Shown in pieces: positions 42,347-49,284 of a stretch of 64,000 nt of DNA (the stretch's first letter is position 1; each line of letters starts with the position of its first letter). Under the pieces are notes generated by a model, which had not been told where the DNA came from, did not search any database, and was given only the letters and a program-made list of their open reading frames with translations. The position numbers were made by a program, and so were the translations under genes. Source of the DNA: an uncultured Collinsella sp. (GTDB lineage: Bacteria; Actinomycetota; Coriobacteriia; Coriobacteriales; Coriobacteriaceae); contig CALJMO010000053.1 in NCBI GenBank assembly GCA_937982065.1, positions 1 to 64,000 of the forward strand, in the 5' to 3' direction.

Positions 42347-42742
42347 ATGGAAGCAAGCAAGAAAATCGTCGTGGGCTACGCCGTCCACGACATCATCGGC
42401 AACAACGAGCAGTGCCTGACGGAGTACGACCCGGACGTGCTCCAGCGCGCCGAGGACGCCGGCCTCGTTTTCGTCGCCCAGTACGACGACGGCACGCGCG
42501 AGGTCGTCAAGGCCACGGACGTCCGCAAGCCTGACCCCACGGTCAACGGCATCCCGCTGGCGACCGCCGGTTACGTCGATGAGCGCACCGCCGCCACCGT
42601 GGCGTGCTTCGACGCGCTCTCGGCCATCTTCGACCCGCAGCCGGCCACGGCCGACGAGACGGGGGAGGGGACCGAGGACGTCGACCCGGTCGGGGCCTTC
42701 AGGGCCGCGCTCGACGCGCTCAAGGCGCTGGAGGCCAAATGA
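42347..42742 (+). CDS. Small tail/baseplate-associated protein
   Basis: This 131-aa acidic protein (VVGYAVHDIIGNNEQCLTEYD, then ATAGYVDERTAATVACFDALS) is of unknown function. An ATG 18 bases earlier is also possible; AAAGGA favours 42347. It sits between tail-tip and baseplate genes. Confidence 0.6.
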   Translation: MEASKKIVVGYAVHDIIGNNEQCLTEYDPDVLQRAEDAGLVFVAQYDDGTREVVKATDVRKPDPTVNGIPLATAGYVDERTAATVACFDALSAIFDPQPATADETGEGTEDVDPVGAFRAALDALKALEAK

Positions 42743-43473
42743 TCAACCACGCGATAGCGCTCGACATGCGCAAGCGCCCGGGTGCCGTCCCACAGCGTGT
42801 CACCGTGCGCAGGGGCGAGACGCAGACCCAGAAGGTGACCGCGGCGCTCTCCACGGACGGTACCGCCTACACGCCGACCTACCAGTCCGCGCGCCTGTGC
42901 GTGCTCCACGCCGACGGCACGTGGGCGCGCTGCTCGGCGACCGTGGGCACGGCCTCGGTGAGCGCCACGCTGGCGCCGGAGGCCGTCAACGGCACCGGCA
43001 AATGCCGCCTGGCCTACTTCGAGTTCTACGCCAACGGGGCCTCCGAGACTACCGAGGACTTCGCGCTCGTCATCCTGGGAAATGTGGACGGGACAACAGG
43101 GCCTGCCGTCAGCTACGACCAGGAGCTCGACGAGCTCTACAGGAAGTGGAGCACTGAGCTATCTCGGCTCGGTCAATCCGCGTTCGATGCGACATCCGCC
43201 GCTAGCGGTGCGGCGTCGAGGGCCGATGCGGCGGCAAGCGCGGCATTGCAGATCGCGAACGCGGCGGCGCAGGGCGCCGCCGGCGAGTCCGATATCGCGG
43301 AGCTGCGCCGTCAGAACGGCCAGCTCGCGACGATGCTCGCCGACGCGACGGGGAAGTTCATCTACATGGACGGGACCGTCTACTGCCCGGCATCCAAGGC
43401 GTCGGTGTCCGGCGACACGGTGTCGTTCGGCGGCACGTGCTCGGTCTCGGGCAGCACGGTAACCCTTGCCTAA
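42739..43473 (+). CDS. Upper baseplate-like protein (BppU N-terminal type)
   Basis: This 244-aa protein starts with a beta domain like BppU_N (VTVRRGETQTQKVTAALSTDG, SARLCVLHADG, YFEFYANGASETTEDFALVI) and continues as an Ala-rich coiled coil near 150-205. It likely links the tail tip to the variable receptor binder encoded next. Confidence 0.75.
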   Translation: MINHAIALDMRKRPGAVPQRVTVRRGETQTQKVTAALSTDGTAYTPTYQSARLCVLHADGTWARCSATVGTASVSATLAPEAVNGTGKCRLAYFEFYANGASETTEDFALVILGNVDGTTGPAVSYDQELDELYRKWSTELSRLGQSAFDATSAASGAASRADAAASAALQIANAAAQGAAGESDIAELRRQNGQLATMLADATGKFIYMDGTVYCPASKASVSGDTVSFGGTCSVSGSTVTLA

Positions 43474-43482
43474 GGAGGATAA

Positions 43483-44391
43483 ATGGCAAATGCAAAGACA
43501 CTGGTCGTCGGCGGCCAGTCGCTCAACGTCATCGACGATACCGCGCGCAGCAACGCGCAGACGGCGCTCAACAACGCCGAGTACAACCGCCAGGGCCAAA
43601 TCGGCAAGTACGGCGGGCAGAACATCGCCGCCATCCTGGCGGGAGAGATCGGCAGCGGCAGCGTGTACGACGCGCTGCACAAGCGAGCGGCGGCCGGCAA
43701 CTTCGCGGGCCTTCGCGTCGGGGACTACATCGACGTGCCTCTCGTGAGCGCGTCCGCCGTCACCACCCAGCAATCTGCGCGGTTCCTGCTTGCCCACATC
43801 GACCCGTACCTCTACTGCGGCGACAACAGCAAGGGACACCATATCGCGTTCGTGGCCTCCGCGCCCATCGCCGTGGCCAAGACCGCGACCGGCGTTGCCA
43901 ACGACAGCTTCCTGATGTGGAACACGACCAACACGAACCAGGGCACCGCCGACCAGAAATGCCCCTACCCCAACAGCAACCTCAAGGCGTGGGAGACGGC
44001 CTTCGAGGCGTGCCTGCCCGAGAGCCTGACCAAGTACCTGCTGACCCAGCGCGTGCTGCTTGAGGAGCGGTACAGCGCCAGCGGCGCGCTCAACGACTCC
44101 AACTCGTGGAGCTGGCAGGATATCGGCAAGGTGTTCTCGCTGTCGGAGATGGAGGTGTACGGCTGCCCCGTGTGGGGGACGAAGGGCTACAGCGTCGGCT
44201 TCGACTGCCAGTGGGACCTGTTCCGCGACACCGCTCACCGAGTCAACGGAAATCGGTACTATTGGTGGTTGCGTTCCGTCATGGGTGGCTCGTCGTCCTA
44301 CGTGTGCTACGTCAACGCCGGCGGCGGTGCCAACTGCTACTCCGCGACGCACGTCTGGGTTCGCCCCCGCCCCGGCTTCCTCGTCGGCTAG
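43483..44391 (+). CDS. DGR target: variable C-type-lectin-like tail receptor-binding protein
   Basis: This 302-aa protein begins after TAAGGAGG. Its C-terminal 150 residues have the CLec/DUF6273-like pattern (SWQDIGKVFSLSEMEVYG, then YWWLRSVMGGSSS and VWVRPRPGF). The last 43 residues are the variable repeat. Compared with the template, codons 260, 273, 279, 280, 282, 285, 286, 290 and 295 encode a new residue and 298 is silent. These positions should form the ligand-binding face. Location behind tail-tip genes implies host recognition. Confidence 0.92.
   Translation: MANAKTLVVGGQSLNVIDDTARSNAQTALNNAEYNRQGQIGKYGGQNIAAILAGEIGSGSVYDALHKRAAAGNFAGLRVGDYIDVPLVSASAVTTQQSARFLLAHIDPYLYCGDNSKGHHIAFVASAPIAVAKTATGVANDSFLMWNTTNTNQGTADQKCPYPNSNLKAWETAFEACLPESLTKYLLTQRVLLEERYSASGALNDSNSWSWQDIGKVFSLSEMEVYGCPVWGTKGYSVGFDCQWDLFRDTAHRVNGNRYYWWLRSVMGGSSSYVCYVNAGGGANCYSATHVWVRPRPGFLVG
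44252..44380 (+). repeat. DGR variable repeat (VR)
   Basis: This 129-bp stretch matches 44990-45118 with a constant offset of 738. There are 13 mismatches, at 44260, 44299, 44317, 44318, 44320, 44321, 44326, 44327, 44336, 44338, 44350, 44365 and 44376. In every case the template base is A. None of the 103 non-A template positions differs. Confidence 0.97.
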
Positions 44392-44420
44392 CCAGCCGAG
44401 TGCTCTATACTCTGCTTCTA

Positions 44421-44471
44421 GGCGACCGCCTTGCGCGGTCGCCTCCTGCCCGCGAAGCGGGCCGGGTTTTT
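44421..44471 (+). terminator. Two hairpins after the VR gene
   Basis: A 9-bp stem (44421-44429 with 44435-44443) is followed by GCCCGC-GAA-GCGGGC (44448-44462) and a T run. The pair may end transcription of the target gene. DGR targets also often need a stem-loop just downstream of VR for retrohoming, so one of these could have that role. Confidence 0.55.
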
Positions 44472-44495
44472 CGCCAGTTTCCCCAGGAGGTGCAC

Positions 44496-44966
44496 GTGAG
44501 CGGCGTCTACCAGCGCAACCGCGAGGTGTCCGAGTACAAGTTCTTCACGCAGGCCATCGCCATCCGCGTGGAGGTCAATAAGCTGATGGCGTCCTCCTCG
44601 GTAGTGCCCAAGGCCTACAGGCTGCTGAACGCGGTGCCGACCGTGGAGACGGCGCGCGGCATCGTGTACAACGTCAACCGCGCCGACTGCTTCTACCCCA
44701 ACACCTCGTTCAACGCGCTGGAGAGGAAACGCTACCTGACGCTGGCCATAGCTGACTGCGAGCAGCTGATGCTGGACATGCAGTGCCTCATGGATATCGG
44801 CCTGCCCGTGAACGCCAACCGCTTCGAGGAGCTGGCGGCCATGGTCGAGGAGGAGATCAGGCTGCTGAAGGGCGCGCGCAAGAACGTGCGGGTGACCGGA
44901 AAGAAGTCCACCGAGGAGCGCATAGCCGAGGCCGAGGCCGAGCTAGAGCGCCTGCGTTCGCTATAA
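44496..44966 (+). CDS. avd: DGR accessory variability determinant (Avd)
   Basis: This 156-aa protein is mainly helical (FFTQAIAIRVEVNKLM, RKRYLTLAIADCEQLMLDM, ANRFEELAAMVEEEIRLL) and fits the four-helix Avd barrel that forms a pentamer and binds the reverse transcriptase and template RNA. The basic stretch KGARKNVRVTGKK supports RNA contact. GTG start follows AGGAGG by 5 bases. It lies between VR gene and template, the canonical place. Confidence 0.88.
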   Translation: MSGVYQRNREVSEYKFFTQAIAIRVEVNKLMASSSVVPKAYRLLNAVPTVETARGIVYNVNRADCFYPNTSFNALERKRYLTLAIADCEQLMLDMQCLMDIGLPVNANRFEELAAMVEEEIRLLKGARKNVRVTGKKSTEERIAEAEAELERLRSL

Positions 44967-44989
44967 TGGGCGGCGGTCGCGCCTTGTTT

Positions 44990-45118
44990 ATCGGTACAAT
45001 TGGTGGTTGCGTTCCGTCATGGGTGGCTCGTCGTCCAACGTGTGCTACGTCAACAACAACGGCAATGCCAACTACAACTCCGCGACGAACGTCTGGGTTC
45101 GCACCCGCCCCGGATTCC
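44990..45118 (+). repeat. DGR template repeat (TR)
   Basis: This non-coding 129-bp master copy contains 26 adenines, 13 of which differ in VR. Read in the VR frame it shows runs of AAC/AAT codons (Asn), the usual way DGRs maximise amino-acid choice while avoiding stops. It keeps an open frame to TAG at about 45137, probably a relic of an ancestral target gene end. Confidence 0.96.
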
Positions 45119-45330
45119 CTTATTGCCAGACCGAGTAGGCCCCAGGGCCGAAAGCAGAGCGCGAAGAGGAAGGAAGGCGCGACCGTCGGGCATGCGCCCG
45201 TAAATACGCACCCCGCGAGGGTGGCCGGACGCTGCTTGCATGGCGCGGCGCTCCGTGGCTTCGCCGCGTTTCATGGCCATACCTCAAGCGGCTGCCAGAG
45301 CCACACTGAGAGCCGTGCGGGGTGCCTTCG
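45119..45330 (+). ncRNA. DGR template RNA 3' spacer
   Basis: The 212 bases between TR and the reverse transcriptase hold no convincing gene. They are rich in potential stems, for example CGCGGCG with CGCCGCG near 45244-45270. In studied DGRs this spacer is part of the template RNA, binds RT-Avd and primes cDNA synthesis. Confidence 0.6.
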
Positions 45331-46569
45331 ATGAACTCCGAGGAAAGAAGGGCCGCGCGCCGCAAGCGCCGCGAGGAGAGGCGCGCCAAGGCCAAGGCCG
45401 AGCGCGTGAAGCCGTGCACCCTTGAGGCCGTGGCCGACCTCAACAGCCTTTGCAAGGCCTCCAAGCAGGCGGCGGGCGGCGTGATGTGGAAGTCCTCCAC
45501 GCAGCGTTATATGAAGGACTATCTGCGAAACGCGGTCAAATCGAGGAACGACCTTCTGGAGGGCCGCGACATATGCCGGGGCTTCATCCGCTTCGGCCTG
45601 TGGGAGCGCGGCAAGCTGCGCCACATCAGCGCCGTGCACTTCCCAGAGCGAGTGATTCAGAAGTCGCTTTCTCAGAACGCCCTCGTACCCGCGATAGTCC
45701 CGACACTCATAACGGCCAACTCCGCCAACATCAAGGGGCGCGGCACCGACTACGCCCTGAAGCTGCTCAAGCGCCACCTGGCCGACCACTGGCGGCGGCA
45801 CAGGCGCGAGGGATACATCCTTTTGGGCGACTTCTCAGATTACTTCGCCCGCATAGCCCACGGACCCGTCAAGCGGCAGGTGGCCGACGCACTGCTCGAT
45901 CCGCGCGTGGTCGCCCTCGAGCACCGCCTGATAGACGCGCAGGGCGAGGTGGGCCTGGGTCTGGGCAGCGAGCCGAACCAGATATGCGCGGTGGCCCACC
46001 CCAACCGCATCGACCACTACGTGACCGAGATGCTGCGCCCCGAGGCCTACGGTCGATATATGGACGACTTCTACCTGATCCACGAGAGCAAGGAGTACCT
46101 GCAGGTGTGCCTGCTGCTGATAGGGCGCAAGTGCGCCGAGCTGGGCATAGAGCTGAACCCGCGCAAGACCCGCGTGGTGAAGCTCACGCGCGGGTTCACG
46201 TGGCTGAAGAAGCGCATCTTCTACACGGACACGGGCCGCATAGTCGTGAAGCCGTGCCGCGACTCCATCACGCGCGAGCGCCGCAAGCTGAAGAAGATGG
46301 CCCGCATGGTCGCCGATGGCGTCATGACCCCCGAGCAGGTTGAGCGGAGCTACCAGAGCTGGCGCGGCGGCATGAAGCGGCTGGACGCGCACCGCAGCGT
46401 TTTGGCCATGGACGCGCTGTACCACAGCCTGTTCGAAAATCTCGCGCGGGAGGGGGGGGGTGCTCAATGCAGGCCAACCCGAGGGACGATTCAAGCGGAG
46501 GCAAGCCCTCGCAATAGCGGAGAACCGGCAACTCAAAGCAGCGGCCTAAGCGAAGCGGCCGCGAAATAA
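45331..46569 (+). CDS. DGR reverse transcriptase
   Basis: This 412-aa RT copies the TR RNA with errors at A. It has a basic N-terminus, motif A LLGDFSDYF, the catalytic YMDD (243-246) in GRYMDDFYLIHE, and LNPRKTRVVKLTRGFTWLKKRIF in motifs D-E. Motif 4 reads GLGLGSEPNQ, where many DGR RTs have a GNxxSQ form. No maturase or endonuclease domain is present, excluding a group II intron. ATG at 45331 is chosen over GTG 45322 for GGGG upstream. The last 45 residues follow a G9 tract and may be variable. Confidence 0.93.
   Translation: MNSEERRAARRKRREERRAKAKAERVKPCTLEAVADLNSLCKASKQAAGGVMWKSSTQRYMKDYLRNAVKSRNDLLEGRDICRGFIRFGLWERGKLRHISAVHFPERVIQKSLSQNALVPAIVPTLITANSANIKGRGTDYALKLLKRHLADHWRRHRREGYILLGDFSDYFARIAHGPVKRQVADALLDPRVVALEHRLIDAQGEVGLGLGSEPNQICAVAHPNRIDHYVTEMLRPEAYGRYMDDFYLIHESKEYLQVCLLLIGRKCAELGIELNPRKTRVVKLTRGFTWLKKRIFYTDTGRIVVKPCRDSITRERRKLKKMARMVADGVMTPEQVERSYQSWRGGMKRLDAHRSVLAMDALYHSLFENLAREGGGAQCRPTRGTIQAEASPRNSGEPATQSSGLSEAAAK
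46452..46460 (+). repeat. Mononucleotide G9 tract near RT 3' end
   Basis: Nine G's lie after the last RT-like residues (HSLFENLARE). Shifts of one base give different short tails ending near 46518 or 46549. Confidence 0.85.
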
Positions 46570-46579
46570 CAGAAGCATC

Positions 46580-46611
46580 GAAGGCGTGCCGCGGCGCGCC
46601 TTCTTTCTTTG
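46580..46611 (+). terminator. Terminator after DGR reverse transcriptase
   Basis: GAAGGCG (46580-46586) pairs with CGCCTTC (46597-46603), followed by TTTCTTT. Confidence 0.65.
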
Positions 46612-46687
46612 CGCCCATCGAAGCGGCCCGGCAATCTCACGGCGCCAATACGATGGCGACACATTCCCCGACAAGAGAGGAGTCCGC

Positions 46688-47014
46688 ATGGACACTGAGG
46701 AAGACATGCCGCGCCCCAACGAGCTTCAAGACGGCACCATGGCCGAGGTCAACGCCCTGCGCGATCTGCTGTCGCAGATCGGCGACCCCGACGCGGCGCA
46801 CGACGCGGGCGTTATCGACGATGACGAGTACGCTGAGCGGAAGGCGCGAAAGCTCGCCTACACCGCGGCGCTCGCCGCCTACGACAGTGGCGAGACGCTC
46901 GACGTGTCGGCGCTGATCGACCAGATGCGCGAGCGGGCGTCGCAGCCGACGCAGACCGAACAGAACACGGCGAACATCGACTACCTGCTCATGACGGTCG
47001 GAGGTGACCAGTAA
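46688..47014 (+). CDS. Hypothetical phage protein before XkdX-like gene
   Basis: This 108-aa acidic protein (ELQDGTMAEVNALRDLLSQIG, then TANIDYLLMTVGGDQ) has the length and ending typical of small phage structural proteins that precede XkdX. GAGAGGAG lies 5 bases before the ATG. Its stop overlaps the next start. Confidence 0.65.
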   Translation: MDTEEDMPRPNELQDGTMAEVNALRDLLSQIGDPDAAHDAGVIDDDEYAERKARKLAYTAALAAYDSGETLDVSALIDQMRERASQPTQTEQNTANIDYLLMTVGGDQ

Positions 47015-47181
47015 TGCCAACGAAGAAAACCGACGAGCATTCCGAGCACTTCGCGCTCGTCAAGAAGTACTACGACCGACCTCTTTGGAGTAAGGCGCGA
47101 GTGCATAAGGCCGTCGAGTGCAAGTGGATCACCGCCGACGAGTACAAGGAGATCACCGGCGAGGAGTACACGGCCGAATAG
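47014..47181 (+). CDS. XkdX-family phage protein
   Basis: This 55-aa protein (VKKYYDRPLWSKARVHKAVE, then WITADEYKEITGEEY) fits the XkdX family of tiny tail-region proteins in PBSX-like phages. The start overlaps the upstream stop (TAATG). Confidence 0.8.
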   Translation: MPTKKTDEHSEHFALVKKYYDRPLWSKARVHKAVECKWITADEYKEITGEEYTAE

Positions 47182-47201
47182 GCGGAAGGAGGGCGCCCAG
47201 G

Positions 47202-47615
47202 ATGGAAGTGCTCAAACTTTTTGCGCCTTACGGACCGGCTTGGCTTGGCGGCGTGCTCCTGACGCTCGTTGCGTTCTACTTCGGGAAACAATTTCTTGAG
47301 GAGTACAAACGCCAAAACCAGCGGAAGGGCGAGCTCGACCTCAAGCGCGAGGAGCGCAAGCAGGCCGAAGTCGACGAGCGCGCGCAGCGGGACCGCGAGC
47401 GCTCGCAGATGGAGGGCCGCATCGCCGCGCAGATGGAGCGCAGCAACAGCCTCATGGAGGCGATGAAGACGCTCATGGAGTCCGTCGTGGCGTCCAACGA
47501 GGTCTTGCACGCGGACTTGGCGCACAGCCAGGCGAGGAGCCAGGGGATGGCCGAGAAGGTCGACCACATCTGCGACCGCGTCGACCTTATCTACAGCAAG
47601 GAATCCGACAGATAG
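47202..47615 (+). CDS. Membrane-anchored coiled-coil protein, holin/spanin-like
   Basis: This 137-aa protein has one membrane segment (PAWLGGVLLTLVAFYFG near 12-28) and a long charged coiled coil to the end. It sits in front of the holin-like and amidase genes. A lysis role is inferred from context. Confidence 0.6.
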   Translation: MEVLKLFAPYGPAWLGGVLLTLVAFYFGKQFLEEYKRQNQRKGELDLKREERKQAEVDERAQRDRERSQMEGRIAAQMERSNSLMEAMKTLMESVVASNEVLHADLAHSQARSQGMAEKVDHICDRVDLIYSKESDR

Positions 47616-47625
47616 GAGCAATCGA

Positions 47626-47931
47626 ATGAATGAGATCCAGGCGGGCCTCACGGTGTGCACGGTCCTGGTTGTGCCGTACATCGTGCAGGCGATCAAGACG
47701 AAGGCGATGACGGGCAACGTCGCCCGCTGGACGGCAATCGCCGTCTCGGCGGGATGCGGCGCCCTCACGGCCATGTCGGGCGGCGTCCCGACCGAACCCT
47801 CGGCATGGGTTACGTCCATCTTCGCCGCGGTAGGCGGCGTTCAGGTGGCCTACGCGGCCTTCAAATCGGTCGGCATCACGGACAAATGGCTGGACGCCCT
47901 GCTGGCGCTCGGCGACATCAAGGAGGACTAA
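47626..47931 (+). CDS. Holin-like protein
   Basis: This 101-aa protein has hydrophobic segments near residues 7-22, 34-50 and 60-80 and a charged C-terminus. Size, AGGAG start context and position just before the endolysin fit a phage holin. Confidence 0.7.
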   Translation: MNEIQAGLTVCTVLVVPYIVQAIKTKAMTGNVARWTAIAVSAGCGALTAMSGGVPTEPSAWVTSIFAAVGGVQVAYAAFKSVGITDKWLDALLALGDIKED

Positions 47932-48995
47932 TGGCAGACTTCGCAAACGTCCAGCCGGACGAGTACAAGCTTCTGGGGCGCAACTTCTCGGCGGGCCGTC
48001 CGTTCGGCATCAAGGGCGTCACGATCCACCACATGGCGGGCGACCTCAACGCCGGCCAGTGCAACGGCATCTGGGGCGCCAACGGCTGCTCGGCGCACTA
48101 CTCGGTCGACCGCAACGGCTACATCGTGCAGCACGTCAACGATCTCGACCGCGCCTACGCCTGCGGCGACGGAATCGGCACTGGACGCGGCAACGATACG
48201 ACCATCTCCATCGAGCACGCCAACAGCGGCAGCAACCCGTGGACGGTCCACGAGAAGGCAATCGAGAGCGGCGCACACCTTGTCGCGGCCCTGTGCCTGT
48301 ACTACGGCCTCGGTCGCCCCGAGTGGTGCAAGAACGTGTTCCCGCACCGCTACTGGAGCGCCACGGCTTGCCCCGGCGAGCTTGCGGGCTCCCAGCGCGA
48401 CCATTACATGCAGCGCGCCCAGGCGTGGTACGACGCGATGAAGGGCGGCAAGGCGCCCGCCCCCTCCGCCGCCGCTAAGCCTGCCGCGGCAAAGCCCTCT
48501 CAGGCGGCATCCGGCGGCTTCACGAAGGCATCTGGCAAGCGCATCCCCGTCCACTACTCCCTCCATCTCAAGGGCGGCGGCTGGCTGGACGAGGTGACCG
48601 ACTTCGGCGCCGGGGACAACGGCTTCGCGGGCTACCCGTGCCGACAGCACGACCTCCTTTGCGCCCGAGTCGATCGCGGCACGCTCAAGTATCAGGTCCA
48701 CACCATCGAGGACGGCTGGCTTGACTATGTTTCCAAGGGCGACCGCAACGATACCGTGAACGGTTGCGCCGGCATCGCCGGCCACACCATCGACGGTGTA
48801 CGCATGTACTACATGACCCCGGGCGGCGAGGAGTACAAGCAGGCGTGGTATCGCTCGCAGACCACCGCGCGCGCCGGATGGCTCGACACCGTGTGCGACG
48901 ACGGCTCCACCTACGGCGGCGACGACTACGCCGGTTTCTACGGCGAGCCGCTCGACCGACTCCAAGTCTGCGTCACCGACGGCAACCCGTACTAG
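47931..48995 (+). CDS. Endolysin: N-acetylmuramoyl-L-alanine amidase
   Basis: This 354-aa protein cuts the peptidoglycan stem at lysis. Residues 1 to about 165 are an Amidase_2/PGRP domain with zinc ligands H33 or H34 in TIHHMAG, H in FPHRYWS and C in ATACPGE. An Ala/Pro/Lys linker near 180-200 leads to a repeat region (IPVHYSLHLKGGGWLDEVTDF, WLDYVSKGDRNDTVNGCAGIAGH in parts) like wall-binding modules of clostridial/actinobacterial proteins. It has no signal peptide, so it needs a holin. Confidence 0.92.
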   Translation: MADFANVQPDEYKLLGRNFSAGRPFGIKGVTIHHMAGDLNAGQCNGIWGANGCSAHYSVDRNGYIVQHVNDLDRAYACGDGIGTGRGNDTTISIEHANSGSNPWTVHEKAIESGAHLVAALCLYYGLGRPEWCKNVFPHRYWSATACPGELAGSQRDHYMQRAQAWYDAMKGGKAPAPSAAAKPAAAKPSQAASGGFTKASGKRIPVHYSLHLKGGGWLDEVTDFGAGDNGFAGYPCRQHDLLCARVDRGTLKYQVHTIEDGWLDYVSKGDRNDTVNGCAGIAGHTIDGVRMYYMTPGGEEYKQAWYRSQTTARAGWLDTVCDDGSTYGGDDYAGFYGEPLDRLQVCVTDGNPY

Positions 48996-48996
48996 C

Positions 48997-49086
48997 ATGA
49001 TCGCGCTGGCTTTCGTCCTCGGCGCGCTCTTCGGCGGCACCGTGGCGACAATCGGCCTGTGCCTCGTGAGCATCAACGGGCGCTAG
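48997..49086 (+). CDS. Tiny membrane protein, DUF3789-like
   Basis: This 29-aa peptide is one Gly-rich membrane helix ending LCLVSINGR, a pattern seen in DUF3789 proteins at phage lysis cassettes. It starts 1 base after the amidase stop. Confidence 0.6.
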   Translation: MIALAFVLGALFGGTVATIGLCLVSINGR

Positions 49087-49092
49087 CCGCGG

Positions 49093-49122
49093 CCCGCTCG
49101 GGTTATCCCGGGCGGGTTTTTT
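49093..49122 (+). terminator. Prophage late-operon terminator
   Basis: A 10-bp stem (49093-49102 with 49107-49116, one G-T pair) has a TTAT loop and six T's. It ends the rightward prophage transcript. Confidence 0.9.
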
Positions 49123-49214
49123 CTCGAGAAAAGGTGTTGCTACGCCGCCCGTGGTATCCTGAGCAGCACGACGGTCCCAACGGCGCAGATCTCGGTTCTA
49201 GAATCTAGGCAGAC

Positions 49215-49224
49215 GGGGCACCAT
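49215..49224 (+). other. attR core
   Basis: The 10-mer ggggcaccat matches attL at 13312-13321. Left of it is phage DNA; right of it is the terminator expected downstream of tRNA-Arg(CCG). Confidence 0.8.
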
Positions 49225-49234
49225 CGAACGTAAG

Positions 49235-49269
49235 ACCGTCCGAACCTCGCATGGTCCGGGCGGTTTTTC
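49235..49269 (+). terminator. Host terminator displaced from tRNA-Arg(CCG)
   Basis: A 12-bp imperfect stem (49235-49246 with 49253-49264) with T run lies 10 bases after the attR core. In the uninfected chromosome it would directly follow the tRNA. Confidence 0.75.
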
Positions 49270-49284
49270 TTATACCGACGCGAC

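Noticed and set aside
44783..45334. Open frames reading through the TR and its spacer
   Set aside because: TR is a non-coding template; these frames have no ribosome site and are explained by similarity to the target gene.
45331..46569. RT as part of a retron or group II intron
   Set aside because: There is no maturase or endonuclease domain, no intron boundaries or msr/msd, while VR, TR and Avd are all present.
49141..49224. A tRNA gene ending in CCA at attR
   Set aside because: No acceptor, D or anticodon stems form; only the att core and a vague T-arm resemblance are present.
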